NCBI RefSeq assembly: GCF_006364435.1
Contig: NZ_CP040977.1
Span: 496,001 to 560,000 of the forward strand
DNA from: Candidatus Methylopumilus universalis
GTDB lineage: Bacteria; Pseudomonadota; Gammaproteobacteria; Burkholderiales; Methylophilaceae
DNA length: 64,000 nt
Direction: 5' to 3'
A program made the translations under genes and the position numbers. The notes under the pieces are model-generated. The model saw only the letters and a program-made list of their open reading frames with translations. It searched no databases and was not told where the DNA came from. Below are positions 50,581 to 61,341 of this stretch, piece by piece. The stretch's first letter is position 1; the number at the start of each line of letters is the position of its first letter.

Positions 50581-51849
50581 ATGATTGATATTCAAATACT
50601 AAGAAACGATATTGGGATTGCTAAAGATAAGCTCTTAAGCAGAGGATTTGATCTTGATGTAGCTACCTTTCAAGCATTGGAAAATGTAAGAAAAGATCTG
50701 CAAGTTAAGACGCAAGATCTTCAAGAAAAAAGAAATTCCATCTCAAAAGAAATTGGTATTTCTAAATCTAAAAATGAAAATACTGATTTACTGATGAAGA
50801 GCGTTAATGCACTTTCAGATGATTTAAAGGCTGGCGAATCAGAATTAGCAGAGCTGCAAGAAAAGATTAATCAATTCATGCTAAATATCCCTAATATTCC
50901 TCATGATTCTACCCCGATAGGTAAGTCCGAAAACGACAACCAAGTTGTGAAGACAGTTGGCGAGCCTAGAAAATTTAATTTCAAAGTTAAGGATCATGTC
51001 GATGTAGGTGCTCCGCATGGTCTTAATTTCGATTTAGGTGCAAAGCTCTCAGGCGCTCGTTTTGTTGTAATTGAAGGTAAGCTTGCGAAATTACATCGGG
51101 CTATTACGCAATATATGCTTGATACTCAAACAGATAAACATGGCTATAAGGAATGTTATACACCTTATTTGGTTAATAGCGATTCATTAATAGGCACAGG
51201 GCAGCTACCTAAATTTGAAGCTGATCTTTTTAGTCTTTCACATAACGAAAGTAAATTGTATTTAATCCCAACTTCTGAGGTGACTCTCACAAATTTTGTT
51301 CGTGACGAAGTCGTTAAGCAGTCTGACCTTCCTATTAAATTGACTGCTCATACACCTTGCTTTAGATCAGAAGCAGGATCTTACGGTAAAGATACTCGGG
51401 GCATGATTAGACAGCATCAATTTGATAAAGTTGAGATGGTTCAGATTGTGCATCCAGACAAAAGTTATGATGCGCTAGATGAAATGGTTTCCCATGCTGA
51501 ATTTATACTTACCTCACTAGAGCTTCCATATCGATTACTATCCTTATGCACAGGTGATATGGGTTTTGGAGCTGCGAAAACCTTCGACTTGGAAGTTTGG
51601 CTTCCATCACAAAATACTTATCGTGAAATTTCGTCTGTTTCAAATTGTGAAGCGTTTCAAGCAAGACGCTTAAAGGCAAGGTTTAAGAGTGAGGATGGAA
51701 AAAATTTATTTGTTCACACGCTAAATGGTTCTGGACTTGCAGTAGGTAGAACATTGGTAGCGATTATTGAAAACTATCAGAATGAAGATGGCAGTATTAC
51801 GATACCTAAAGTCTTAGTTCCTTATATGAGTGGTATTGAAAAGATTTAG
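50581..51849 (+). CDS. serS: Seryl-tRNA synthetase
   Basis: Class-II synthetase charging tRNA(Ser) and tRNA(Sec). The N-terminal long antiparallel coiled coil spans about residues 25-100 ([19 protein letters not shown]...[19 protein letters not shown]). The catalytic core has motif 2 ([32 protein letters not shown]) and motif 3 ([20 protein letters not shown]). Its 422 residues are normal. It follows rarA by seven bases and overlaps the convergent rpiA by four. Confidence 0.97.
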   Translation: MIDIQILRNDIGIAKDKLLSRGFDLDVATFQALENVRKDLQVKTQDLQEKRNSISKEIGISKSKNENTDLLMKSVNALSDDLKAGESELAELQEKINQFMLNIPNIPHDSTPIGKSENDNQVVKTVGEPRKFNFKVKDHVDVGAPHGLNFDLGAKLSGARFVVIEGKLAKLHRAITQYMLDTQTDKHGYKECYTPYLVNSDSLIGTGQLPKFEADLFSLSHNESKLYLIPTSEVTLTNFVRDEVVKQSDLPIKLTAHTPCFRSEAGSYGKDTRGMIRQHQFDKVEMVQIVHPDKSYDALDEMVSHAEFILTSLELPYRLLSLCTGDMGFGAAKTFDLEVWLPSQNTYREISSVSNCEAFQARRLKARFKSEDGKNLFVHTLNGSGLAVGRTLVAIIENYQNEDGSITIPKVLVPYMSGIEKI

Positions 51850-52520
51850 TTTTTCCAAATCTCACGAACTTTTCCATTGCTACTAATTAAAGCGCCATGG
51901 GCGATATTGTAAAAAATACCATGTTCTACAATCCCAGGTGTTTGACACAGAAGCGCGTTTAATTTTTCAATATTTTTTTCAGTATAATTAAAATCGAGTA
52001 CGAAATTACCGCAAGAGGTAATTGCATATCCATCTTTTGCTGAGTTAATTCTAATGTCGCCTGTTCCTTTTTTCATTAAGATATTTTTGACAAGCTCCCA
52101 TGCAAAAGGTTGAACTTCAGAAGGAACAGGAAAGTTATCTCCAATATTTTCAACAATTTTAGATTCGTCAGCAATAACAATAAATTTTTTAGCAGATCGA
52201 GCTAACAGCTTCTCTCGAACGAGATCGTAACCGCGTCCTTTAAGTAAAGTAAGGTCTGGTGTAATTTCGTCTGCACCATCAATATAAAGATCAATTTCAT
52301 TGATTTGCTCCATAGCTATAATTGGTAAGCCAGCTTCTTTTGCTTTAATCATGCTTACCACAGAGCTTGATACTGTTCTTATGTTTAGCTTTTCTTCTTT
52401 ATTTCGCTTAGCTAAAGCGTCAATGAAGCAGTTAGCGGTTGATCCTGTACCCAAGCCGATAATCATATTCTCGCTAACATATTGTAAGGCTTGCTGCGCG
52501 ACTAATTCTTTATCATTCAT
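51846..52520 (-). CDS. rpiA: Ribose-5-phosphate isomerase A
   Basis: Interconverts ribulose-5-phosphate and ribose-5-phosphate, acting just after Gnd. It has [15 protein letters not shown], the catalytic [10 protein letters not shown] and a following loop [11 protein letters not shown] in which the usual KGGGxALxREK glycines are partly replaced; the key Lys and Glu are kept. I use the ATG at 52520, behind a GAGGGA ribosome-binding site, not the upstream TTG at 52535, which would overlap the mfd start. This gives 224 residues, normal for RpiA. It is divergent from mfd with only 14 bases between start codons. Confidence 0.94.
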   Translation of the reverse strand: MNDKELVAQQALQYVSENMIIGLGTGSTANCFIDALAKRNKEEKLNIRTVSSSVVSMIKAKEAGLPIIAMEQINEIDLYIDGADEITPDLTLLKGRGYDLVREKLLARSAKKFIVIADESKIVENIGDNFPVPSEVQPFAWELVKNILMKKGTGDIRINSAKDGYAITSCGNFVLDFNYTEKNIEKLNALLCQTPGIVEHGIFYNIAHGALISSNGKVREIWKN

Positions 52521-52534
52521 GACATTCCCTCTCA

Positions 52535-55500
52535 ATGAATACTAGCTTTAAAGCTTATAATATTGTTAATCATTTATACATGCAATATATGCCATTAGAA
52601 GCAAATTATCAAAGTAAAGAATCACTATCAACGGCTGAAATTGACGGCTCTGATAGTTATTCTCTAGTTAAATATATTCGAGATGAAATTGTTAAAAGTA
52701 AAAAGTCTTTAGCAATTTTTACGGAGACAGCATTTGAAGCAAGGCGTCTTATGGAAGAGATGCTTTGGTTTAGTCCAAATTTAAAAATTAACTTATTACC
52801 CGATTGGGAGACTCTTCCTTACGATCACTTTTCACCGCACCCAGATCTAATATCAGAAAGACTTCTAACTCTTTATCAAGTCACTCAGAAAAGTTTTGAT
52901 GTAGTTATTATTCCAGTAACTACAGCTCTTCACTTATTACCCCCTAAAAGTTATATACAACTATTTAGCTTTCATTTTCGTAAAGGCCAAAAAGTTGATA
53001 TTGAGGCTTTTAAAAACCAACTAACATTAAATGGATATATGAATGTGGTTCGCGTCATGGCTCCTGGGGAATTTTCAGTAAGGGGAAGTCTTATTGATCT
53101 ATTCCCTATGGGCAGCATAGTGCCGTATCGCTTAGATTTCTTTGATAACGAAATTGATTCAATTCGAACATTCGATGTTGATACACAAAGAACACTTTAC
53201 CCAGTCAATGAAATTAAGTTACTTCCTGCCCGTGAATGTCCCATGGATGAAAATTCTATTAGTACATTTCGACAAAATTATCGAGAGCGTTTTGAAGGAG
53301 ATCCTTCCCGCTCTTCTATTTACAAAGATATTAGCAAGGGCATACCCATTGGCGGCATTGAGTGGTACATGCCGCTATTTTTTGAAGAGATGAGTGATAT
53401 TTTTAGTTATTTTTCAGATGACACGATCATTTATAAACACGGTAATCTTGATCTTGCTTGCAGTCATTTTTGGCATGAAACCGAAAAACGATTTCGGTTG
53501 TTTGCTTATGATGCTGAGAGGCCAATTTTAGAGCCTCAAAATCTTTTAATTAAACCCGATCAATTTTTTAAATCTATCAATGCCTATAAGAAGTTTGATT
53601 TAAAGCGCGTAGAAGTAAATGAAAAAATCCCTGATATATCTATTGACCGAAAGAACATTAAACCTTTAGCGAAGCTTGAAAATTTTATTATAGAAAATCC
53701 TAAAAGAGTTTTTATTTTGACGGATAACTTGGGTCGTCGAGAAACTGTCTCTGAACTTCTAAAGTTAGCTGGCATTAATTTTAAGGCGACAGATGATTGG
53801 TCATCGGCTGCAGATATAAGCGATCAAGTGGTGTTGACTGTCAGCCCAATACATCAGGGCTATATTTCATCTGAGCATGTTGTAATTACAGAATCCGAGC
53901 TTTATGTAAATACTGTGCGTCAAACAAGAAGACGTCATCGTGATAAAAATTTCTCAACTGATGCAATGATACGTGATTTGTCTGAATTAAAAGAAGGTGA
54001 CCCTATTGTGCATGAGCAGTATGGTGTAGGCCGATTTAAAGGATTGTTTAATTTAGATTTTGGTGAAGGGGAGAGTGAATTCTTACTTTTACAGTATTTT
54101 GGTGACGATAAACTTTATGTACCTGTATCCAATTTAGACCTTATCTCAAGATACTCGGGAGGTCCGGCTGAAACTGCGCCTTTGCATAGGCTGGGTTCAG
54201 ATCAATGGGATAAGGCGAAGAAAAAAGCCTTAAAACAAATTCATGATACTGCTGCAGACCTCTTAAACATTTATTCACAGCGCTCCATTAAAAAAGGCTA
54301 CGCCTTTAAAATTAATTTACAGGATTATGAGAGATTCACCGATGGATTTCCATTCGAAGAAACCGATGATCAACTAACAGCAATTAATGCTGTGATCAAT
54401 GATATGGAGTCTCAAAAGCCGATGGATCGTCTTATATGTGGCGATGTGGGGTTTGGCAAGACGGAGGTTGCATTAAGGGCGGCTTTTATTGCAGCTAATG
54501 ATGGAAAGCAAGTTGCCATATTAGTCCCAACAACACTCCTTGCTGAACAGCATTACAATAATTTCATGGATCGTTTTTCAGATTCAGCTATTAGAATTGC
54601 AGAAATTTCTCGTTTTAAATCTAAAAAAGAACAAGCTGAGTCACTCATTAAATTAGCTAATGGTGAGATCGATATCATTATTGGCACACATAGACTTATT
54701 CAAAATGATATTAAATTTAGAAATTTAGGGTTAATTATTATTGATGAAGAGCACCGTTTTGGTGTGCGTCAGAAAGAATTACTTAAATCCATGCGAGCAG
54801 AAGTTGATGTCTTAACTCTTACAGCGACTCCAATTCCTCGAACGTTATCTATGGCTATGGAAGGTTTGCGAGAGTTTTCTATTATTTCTACTCCCCCACA
54901 AAAACGTTTATCAATTAAAACATTCGTAAATAACTATTCAGAAGGCATTATTCGTGAAGCAGTTTTAAGAGAATTTAATCGAGGCGGCCAAGTGTATTTC
55001 TTACACAACGATGTTGACACTATTGCTTCGATGAAAGAAAAATTAGAAAAGTTAATACCTGAAGGGGTAATTGAGATTGCACACGGACAAATGAGAGAGC
55101 GAGAGCTTGAAAGAGTGATGCATGATTTTTATCAACAAAAGGCTAACATCTTGCTTTGTACAACAATTATTGAAACCGGTATTGATATTCCATCAGCGAA
55201 TACAATCATAATGAATCGTGCAGACATGTTTGGACTAGCTCAACTTCACCAATTAAGGGGTCGGGTGGGGAGGTCTCATCATCAAGCATACGCATATTTG
55301 CTTATTGATCCAGATAGAAAGATTAGTGGCCACGCACAAAAACGATTGGAAGCTATTCAGCTTCTTGAAGATTTAGGTGCAGGGTATTATCTTGCTATTC
55401 ATGATTTGGAGATTCGAGGAGCAGGGGAGTTGTTAGGTGACAATCAGAGTGGGCAAATGCATGAAATTGGATTTAATCTGTATGTAGAAATGCTTAATTA

Positions 55501-55993
55501 TGCTGTGAAGCAACTCAAAATTGGCAAAAAATTAAGTCTTGATACCCCGCTTCAAAAAAATACAGAAATTAATCTTCATACCCCAGCCATCATTACTAAT
55601 GCTTATTGTGGCGACATTAATGAAAGACTTGTTCTCTATAAGCGCTTGTCAGGACTTAATGAGGAAGAGCAATTAACCGAAATGAAAGAAGAACTAATAG
55701 ATCGTTTTGGTGTGATGCCCGAACAAACACAATCTCTTATTTCTTTTCATGATTTAAGAATTTTTATTCAACATCTTGATATTAAAAAAATAGATGCAAG
55801 TGATGTATCAATTCAAATCACATTTGCGAGTGACAGCAAAATTGACCCTCTCAAGCTTATTAAGTTGCTAAGTGAAGACAAGCGTTGCCGTATGAATGGA
55901 CCAGACAAGATTAAGATATCTGTTTCACTTTCCGATATCTTAGAGCGTGTAAAATTTATTAAAGACTTCTTAAGTAAAATACTTTTGACTTGA
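52535..55993 (+). CDS. mfd: Transcription-repair coupling factor Mfd
   Basis: Removes RNA polymerase stalled at DNA lesions and recruits UvrA. Over 1152 residues it has the UvrB-homology region (LNLLPDWETLPYDHFSPHPDLISERL), the RNA polymerase-binding domain (GDPIVHEQYGVGRFKGL), the RecG-like translocase with Walker A CGDVGFGKTEVAL and Walker B IIDEEHRFGVRQKE, the TRG-type motif region and the C-terminal D7 regulatory domain. Length is normal. The ATG lies 14 bases from the divergent rpiA start, so its promoter must lie inside rpiA. Confidence 0.97.
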   Translation: MNTSFKAYNIVNHLYMQYMPLEANYQSKESLSTAEIDGSDSYSLVKYIRDEIVKSKKSLAIFTETAFEARRLMEEMLWFSPNLKINLLPDWETLPYDHFSPHPDLISERLLTLYQVTQKSFDVVIIPVTTALHLLPPKSYIQLFSFHFRKGQKVDIEAFKNQLTLNGYMNVVRVMAPGEFSVRGSLIDLFPMGSIVPYRLDFFDNEIDSIRTFDVDTQRTLYPVNEIKLLPARECPMDENSISTFRQNYRERFEGDPSRSSIYKDISKGIPIGGIEWYMPLFFEEMSDIFSYFSDDTIIYKHGNLDLACSHFWHETEKRFRLFAYDAERPILEPQNLLIKPDQFFKSINAYKKFDLKRVEVNEKIPDISIDRKNIKPLAKLENFIIENPKRVFILTDNLGRRETVSELLKLAGINFKATDDWSSAADISDQVVLTVSPIHQGYISSEHVVITESELYVNTVRQTRRRHRDKNFSTDAMIRDLSELKEGDPIVHEQYGVGRFKGLFNLDFGEGESEFLLLQYFGDDKLYVPVSNLDLISRYSGGPAETAPLHRLGSDQWDKAKKKALKQIHDTAADLLNIYSQRSIKKGYAFKINLQDYERFTDGFPFEETDDQLTAINAVINDMESQKPMDRLICGDVGFGKTEVALRAAFIAANDGKQVAILVPTTLLAEQHYNNFMDRFSDSAIRIAEISRFKSKKEQAESLIKLANGEIDIIIGTHRLIQNDIKFRNLGLIIIDEEHRFGVRQKELLKSMRAEVDVLTLTATPIPRTLSMAMEGLREFSIISTPPQKRLSIKTFVNNYSEGIIREAVLREFNRGGQVYFLHNDVDTIASMKEKLEKLIPEGVIEIAHGQMRERELERVMHDFYQQKANILLCTTIIETGIDIPSANTIIMNRADMFGLAQLHQLRGRVGRSHHQAYAYLLIDPDRKISGHAQKRLEAIQLLEDLGAGYYLAIHDLEIRGAGELLGDNQSGQMHEIGFNLYVEMLNYAVKQLKIGKKLSLDTPLQKNTEINLHTPAIITNAYCGDINERLVLYKRLSGLNEEEQLTEMKEELIDRFGVMPEQTQSLISFHDLRIFIQHLDIKKIDASDVSIQITFASDSKIDPLKLIKLLSEDKRCRMNGPDKIKISVSLSDILERVKFIKDFLSKILLT

Positions 55994-56040
55994 TAACTGT
56001 AATAGGATACTTATTTGATTTATGCTTCTTTTCCGATAGA

Positions 56041-56056
56041 TTAGAATCGATTCTAA
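56041..56056. repeat. 16-base perfect palindrome between mfd and the helicase gene
   Basis: TTAGAATCGATTCTAA is fully self-complementary and covers the stop codon of the AddA-like helicase, 48 bases after the mfd stop. No T-run follows on either strand, so it is not a standard rho-independent terminator. It lies exactly where the helicase reading frame ends early relative to longer relatives. Confidence 0.5.
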
Positions 56057-58698
56057 ATTAACTTCAATCGCATAAGCTTTGGAACAAACTCTTCGATTTT
56101 GCCGCTTTCAATGTCTATATCAATATTTTCTATAGGTTTTACCTCGTAAAAATTATTGCCGTATATGTTCCATAGCATTGATAAAAAAGAATTTGAAGCA
56201 GGCTTTATTTCATCCTTATGCATAACTGACCCTACAAGGTGAAGTTTTGTTTTTGCTCTTGTCATGGCAACATAAAGAAGTCTTTTTAATTCATTTTCTT
56301 CCCTACTTTTTTCTATTCCATAAATTAAATCATGCAAATGAGGGGATTTATTATCAGGCTCGCTAAATGCTGTGATGTCAAAGATACGACTATTTTTTAC
56401 CGAAGCGTCAGATACAATCATCTTTTTGTCTGATGCTCGTGTTGTTGAATTAAGTGAAGGAATAATGACAGTATCAAATTCGAGACCTTTGGCTTTATGA
56501 ATTGTAAAAAATTGAATACGTTCTTCAGCTGAAGGAATATCGGATAAATACGTTTTTGTAATTTGATGTTCGACAAGTTCAAAGTCGATAGCTATAGGGG
56601 AACTTGATGTTTGTAGTATGTTGAAAAATTTATTAATGTCTACAATATCATTAGGGTTATGAAGACATAGTTCACCACCTAAATTCATCCAAACTGATTC
56701 TATAAGTCTTCTAATGTGAGTCTTGCTTTGATTATCGAATGCATTTTTTAGGATATCGATGAGTCGTCGAATTCTTCTCCTTCCATCAGGGGAAATTTCA
56801 CTCATTTTTTTTTCATCTTGAATAATTTCCCATACTGTTGAGGTATGGTCATTTTGAAATAGGAGCGCTAGGTCACTCAATATAATCCCACACCAGGGCG
56901 CACGAAGAATCGCAAGCCAGTGAATCCGGTCATTTAAGTCAAGCATAGCGTAGCTTAAGGAAAGAATATCCTGAATAGATTGATGCTTGTCTAAGGCATC
57001 AATTTCTACTGCATTAAATTTTAGAGTAGGTTTGAATTTTCTAATGTAATTAATTAATTCAGAGAGATGGCTTCTGGATCTAGTGAGAATAGCGATTTTT
57101 TCATATTCAGGAAATGTATCAATAAGATTACATACATACTTTGCTTCTTCAGTATCAATATCTGTACTTTCAGTGAATGTTAATGCATGAAATTTGAACT
57201 CACTTACATTAGAATCATGCTCTTTTTTTGCCGATACAAAAGGTTTGTAGGATACAGCGCCTTCTTGAATTGAATCTTCTTTTGGAAGTATATTTTCAAA
57301 TATCTGATTTATTTCATTCACAATAATAGAAGAGGACCGGTAATTATCTCTAAGCTGAATAGTTTCTAAGGGGATGGTATTAAAGCCATTTTTTTTGGCT
57401 TCAATAAAAATACTGACATCAGCCTCCCTAAATTTATATATAGATTGCATAGGGTCACCCACACAGAAAATGGTTTTTTGTGCTTCAGGAGTCCAGCCAT
57501 CCACAATTTTCTTTAGGAAATTAAAATGACTTCTGCTTGTATCTTGGAATTCATCGATAAGTAAGTGTGAAATTTTATAATCTAAAGATAATAAAAGATC
57601 GCTTGCCGCATCATTTTTACCAAGCGCCTCATTAGCAATCTCTATAATTTCAATAAAATCGACAGTATTTCTTTGTTTAAATAGCTGTCGTAGTTTTTTT
57701 TCGCACTGTAAGAGAATATTTGCAATAGATCTTAGTTTTAAAGCATATGTTTCGCTAAGAGGTTCCGGTATAGCTTTAATAGCCAATAAAAAATCGATAT
57801 TTGGGAGATTGCGACATTTATTTTTATATATTTCTCCTTCGTCATCGTTCTTAAATCCTTCTCGGGCTGTAATGTTTTCGCGTCTGGTATTTTTATCTGT
57901 GAATAAAATTTTTGTGATCGTTTGCCATAATGGGATTTCTTCTGAATCAAAATTAAAACTGTTTTTATTTTTTAGCTTTATATCTTCTCTAAGATTGGTA
58001 CTTTCTAAGTAGTGAAGAATTTCAATAAGATCATTTAGTTGATCTTGATTGAGTTCAGCCCTAATTTTTTGATATATAGGCTTCGTCAAATGTTCAAGGT
58101 AAGCATTGCCTTCCTCAATAATTTGCCCACTTGATTTTTGGGTAAGCATATAACATCGATATTTCCACTGGTCTCGAATTGACATCATCGCCACTAAACG
58201 ACGATTAATCTTTTCATACTCATTGTCATAATGAGTGAAGACAACTTTAATGTCCTCGATGCCATCTTTAGCCTGTAAAGTTTGTTTGACTGACTCTTCG
58301 TAAAATTTTTCAGGGGTATCAGTAATATTAGGCTTGCTCCCCATTTTGCTTAACACAGGAATTTGACTGACCACGTTATGACAGAACTTATCAATCGTCA
58401 TTACTTTAAGTCGGGAGAGATTATGTTCAATATCCCAACCTTTCTCTTCTGACCGCTTTAGAATTGTTTGAGCAAAAGGACTTTTGCTTTCTTTAATTCG
58501 CTCAATGATCTTAGCCTTCATTTCTGAAGCTGCTTTTTTTGTGAAGGTGATTGCTACAATCTCTTCTGGCATATCAACGACGGTAAGCAATTTTAAAAAT
58601 CGATCAGTAAGTAAGCTCGTTTTACCAGAGCCTGCCGGCGCCTCTACTATAAACGAGCTTAAATGAAGCGCTTTCTCTTTTAATTCGCCGTCATTCAT
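56053..58698 (-). CDS. UvrD/AddA-like helicase, lacking the C-terminal nuclease domain
   Basis: Superfamily-1 helicase of 881 residues. Walker A is APAGSGKTS (residues 20-28), and the UvrD-type motifs follow: VAITFTKKAASEMK (Ia), LLIDEFQDTS (II), FCVGDPMQSIYKFREAD (III), FFTIHKAKGLEFDTVIIP (V) and RLLYVAMTRAKTKLHL (VI). AddA and RecB relatives continue for 200-300 residues after motif VI to a PD-(D/E)XK nuclease domain. This one stops about 65 residues later, and mfd begins 59 bases beyond, so the domain is absent. The partner AddB-like gene overlaps its start by four bases. It probably acts in double-strand break processing. Confidence 0.85.
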   Translation of the reverse strand: MNDGELKEKALHLSSFIVEAPAGSGKTSLLTDRFLKLLTVVDMPEEIVAITFTKKAASEMKAKIIERIKESKSPFAQTILKRSEEKGWDIEHNLSRLKVMTIDKFCHNVVSQIPVLSKMGSKPNITDTPEKFYEESVKQTLQAKDGIEDIKVVFTHYDNEYEKINRRLVAMMSIRDQWKYRCYMLTQKSSGQIIEEGNAYLEHLTKPIYQKIRAELNQDQLNDLIEILHYLESTNLREDIKLKNKNSFNFDSEEIPLWQTITKILFTDKNTRRENITAREGFKNDDEGEIYKNKCRNLPNIDFLLAIKAIPEPLSETYALKLRSIANILLQCEKKLRQLFKQRNTVDFIEIIEIANEALGKNDAASDLLLSLDYKISHLLIDEFQDTSRSHFNFLKKIVDGWTPEAQKTIFCVGDPMQSIYKFREADVSIFIEAKKNGFNTIPLETIQLRDNYRSSSIIVNEINQIFENILPKEDSIQEGAVSYKPFVSAKKEHDSNVSEFKFHALTFTESTDIDTEEAKYVCNLIDTFPEYEKIAILTRSRSHLSELINYIRKFKPTLKFNAVEIDALDKHQSIQDILSLSYAMLDLNDRIHWLAILRAPWCGIILSDLALLFQNDHTSTVWEIIQDEKKMSEISPDGRRRIRRLIDILKNAFDNQSKTHIRRLIESVWMNLGGELCLHNPNDIVDINKFFNILQTSSSPIAIDFELVEHQITKTYLSDIPSAEERIQFFTIHKAKGLEFDTVIIPSLNSTTRASDKKMIVSDASVKNSRIFDITAFSEPDNKSPHLHDLIYGIEKSREENELKRLLYVAMTRAKTKLHLVGSVMHKDEIKPASNSFLSMLWNIYGNNFYEVKPIENIDIDIESGKIEEFVPKLMRLKLI

Positions 58699-61298
58699 TG
58701 CTTAGTTTTCTCAAATTGTAATGTTCGCTCAGGGAGCCTTAGGATAGGTTTAACATGACAGTAAGTCATGTCTTTTTCACGTGCAAATCTAACAGCTGCA
58801 TCGCCCAATTCGTAGCTTTTAGCCGCATCATTGATGCGATACCTCCAAAAGGCAAGTAAATCATCCCAAGATTGGTATTGAGCAGAGCAGGAAGCATCCT
58901 TTATGCCTTTAAGAAGTTCCATATCGCGACCTATGCCAACCCATTGAGGTTTTGATGAATTAATAACGCCAATAGCAATTGCATCAATAGGCTTATCTGA
59001 CGCAAAGAGGGCATAGAATGGCATTTGCAACTCTCCATAGGCATTTAGAAACCATTCGTTAAGGGTTTTTGTGGCTCCAGATTTGTAATCAATAACAATC
59101 TTGTTTTGATTGACTTCATCAATACGATCAATCTTGATATTAAAGTTAAGACAACCTAAATGGATGGGTATATTTTTTTCTGTCTCTTTAACTTCAAAGT
59201 CACCACGCTTTAACTCAAATTGAATCCAATTTTCAAGGTAATTAATTAAGCGTATTTCTTCAATATTGAAAAACTCAGGTAAGATTCTGGGGTACTTTTT
59301 CTTTTCCGCTGAAATGTTCTTATGCGCAATATCTTGAATTTTCTTTGAGAGCTCGTCTTTGCTAAAAGCACTTACTAGAAATGATGATTTATATTTCATC
59401 CAAAACTGCTCTAAGGTTTTATGAAAGAGATTTCCGCGAAGTCTAGTAGTTAAATTTTCCTCATCTTCATCTTCTAGTCTTTTGGCCCCGAGCCTAAATT
59501 CATAGAAAGCCCAAGCGGGGCAGATGGACTGTGCTTCAAGCAGTTTAATTCCCGATTTTGAAGTTTGTGCAACGTCAATTTTAATTGAAGTATTATCTTC
59601 AATATATTCTATAACATTATGATTAAATGTATCTTTTTTATAATTAAAATTAATATCTTCATGTGGTTTCGAGGATATGAATGGGTACAAAATAGGCGAC
59701 GGAAAGATATCTTCTTCTCCCATTTTTTTAGCGTAAGAAAGTGTTACCAAGCCGGACGTATGAGTGAATTTGTCTAAAATATTTGTGGCATGTAAATGGC
59801 GTTTTTCATGGGTATTGATGTGGCAATCATGCTGAATTTTGATAGGGATAAAGGGATTAAATTGCTGAGGTGTAGGCCAATTATGTTCATTTAAATTCAT
59901 AATCCACGTAGCATCATAGGTTTCATAGGTTATTTCATGAAAGCCTAAAATATCAATTTTAAAAATACCCTCGTGTTGATGTTGATGGGTAGTTTTCTTG
60001 AGGTAATACTGAAGTGTCTCTAACATATCTTGAATAGATATTTCATCTGTAAGCCTGTCTAGCGAGGATACAGTTTCAGTAATTTTCTTCCACGCCTCAT
60101 AAACACCCTCTTCATAACCATCTTTTGGATTTAAAAGGCTGGATTGAATATTCTTTAAATACGCATCAAATGTTTTAATCCATGCGGAAGGGGCTCTTTT
60201 TTCTCTCCATTCATGATGTGAGACTTGTATTTGATCTAAATGCTTCATTAGAGATGGCGTTGAATGAACTAACCCCTCAGCTGTCTCTAGGATTTCAATA
60301 AGCTCGTGAATTGAGACATTACCTCTACGTTTTCTCTCTAGTTGGTGAATAAGCCTATAACGAAGAAATAACTCTTGATCATTTGACCAGCCGTTATTAC
60401 ACAAGATATTTTTCAGGTCTTTAATATTAAAAAACCCTCGCGCGCCAAATTCTATTAGCTTTATATTTAAATAAATCATGGATAAATGAAATAAAGGCGT
60501 ATTTAATGAGAACTGATAAATTCTTTTTTCTTGAGATAGGCTTGGGGTGAATGATTCAGGATGGAATGTTTTGTCAAGTAAGCTTGTGAGACGATCTATG
60601 ATTTGATCAAGCTGGGGCGTCACAATAAGTATTTTTTTATTTTGTTCTATTTGATTTCTGCACCATTCCACAACCTGCATACATTCATGCTCTTCATTAA
60701 GAAAAATACGCGACTCAATAGAAGGCTTTATTTTAGTATCTACAAAAAAAGTCACGTCAATTTGAGTTTGACATGCATTAATAAATGATTCTTCAATCGG
60801 CGTTCTAAAATCAAAATTTACAAAATGAATTGGGCAGTCAATAGATATATCCTTCGATGTGATATGTTCAATTGCTATTTTTATAAGACCATTGAAGGTG
60901 ATGATACTTTTATCGTTGCAATATTTTTTAAAGATTAAACGCCAAGCGTTAAAAAACGCATGCTCTTCACTGCGCTCTTCACTTTTTAAGGTATTTTCGC
61001 CAATAAGAAATTGATCTATGAGTCGATTAGCCTCGCTAGCAGTCTCACTTAAGCTTTCAATATTAGATAAATCAAATGAGGATTTTTTGTATTGTTTAAT
61101 GCTGCTTTCCCATAGCAATTTTTCTTCGATACCATTAAGAACTCGGAATGGCATGTTGATGTTTGGGTGTTTTTTAAAGAGATTATTGATGAAGTCATGA
61201 AGAGCCATCACTTTTTCTTTTGAGTTAAAGTGTTGGCTTAATTTAAAAGCTTCTTTTGAATTACGACAGAGATAGATAGGCTTTTGCTCAGAATGCAT
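58695..61298 (-). CDS. AddB-like PD-(D/E)XK nuclease family protein
   Basis: Protein of 867 residues in the size range of a betaproteobacterial family annotated as probable DNA repair protein related to AddB. The N-terminal two thirds are a degenerate helicase-like scaffold. The C-terminal RecB-type nuclease is complete by eye: GNLFHKTLEQFW, then KIDRIDEV, IDYKSG and LQMPFYALFA give the His, Asp, Asp-x-Lys and Gln-x3-Tyr motifs. Of the four cysteines that hold an Fe-S cluster in AddB, only scattered ones are seen (CPAWAFYEFRLGA, YCHVKP), so a cluster is doubtful. It is translationally coupled to the helicase gene downstream. Confidence 0.82.
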   Translation of the reverse strand: MHSEQKPIYLCRNSKEAFKLSQHFNSKEKVMALHDFINNLFKKHPNINMPFRVLNGIEEKLLWESSIKQYKKSSFDLSNIESLSETASEANRLIDQFLIGENTLKSEERSEEHAFFNAWRLIFKKYCNDKSIITFNGLIKIAIEHITSKDISIDCPIHFVNFDFRTPIEESFINACQTQIDVTFFVDTKIKPSIESRIFLNEEHECMQVVEWCRNQIEQNKKILIVTPQLDQIIDRLTSLLDKTFHPESFTPSLSQEKRIYQFSLNTPLFHLSMIYLNIKLIEFGARGFFNIKDLKNILCNNGWSNDQELFLRYRLIHQLERKRRGNVSIHELIEILETAEGLVHSTPSLMKHLDQIQVSHHEWREKRAPSAWIKTFDAYLKNIQSSLLNPKDGYEEGVYEAWKKITETVSSLDRLTDEISIQDMLETLQYYLKKTTHQHQHEGIFKIDILGFHEITYETYDATWIMNLNEHNWPTPQQFNPFIPIKIQHDCHINTHEKRHLHATNILDKFTHTSGLVTLSYAKKMGEEDIFPSPILYPFISSKPHEDINFNYKKDTFNHNVIEYIEDNTSIKIDVAQTSKSGIKLLEAQSICPAWAFYEFRLGAKRLEDEDEENLTTRLRGNLFHKTLEQFWMKYKSSFLVSAFSKDELSKKIQDIAHKNISAEKKKYPRILPEFFNIEEIRLINYLENWIQFELKRGDFEVKETEKNIPIHLGCLNFNIKIDRIDEVNQNKIVIDYKSGATKTLNEWFLNAYGELQMPFYALFASDKPIDAIAIGVINSSKPQWVGIGRDMELLKGIKDASCSAQYQSWDDLLAFWRYRINDAAKSYELGDAAVRFAREKDMTYCHVKPILRLPERTLQFEKTKQ

Positions 61299-61341
61299 GC
61301 TTCTATTGTAAACTTATCCCCGTTAATTATTATTAAAAAAT

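Noticed and set aside
56041-56056. Palindrome read as a bidirectional terminator for mfd and the helicase
   Set aside because: There is no GC-rich stem and no T-run on either strand. It is listed as a repeat instead.
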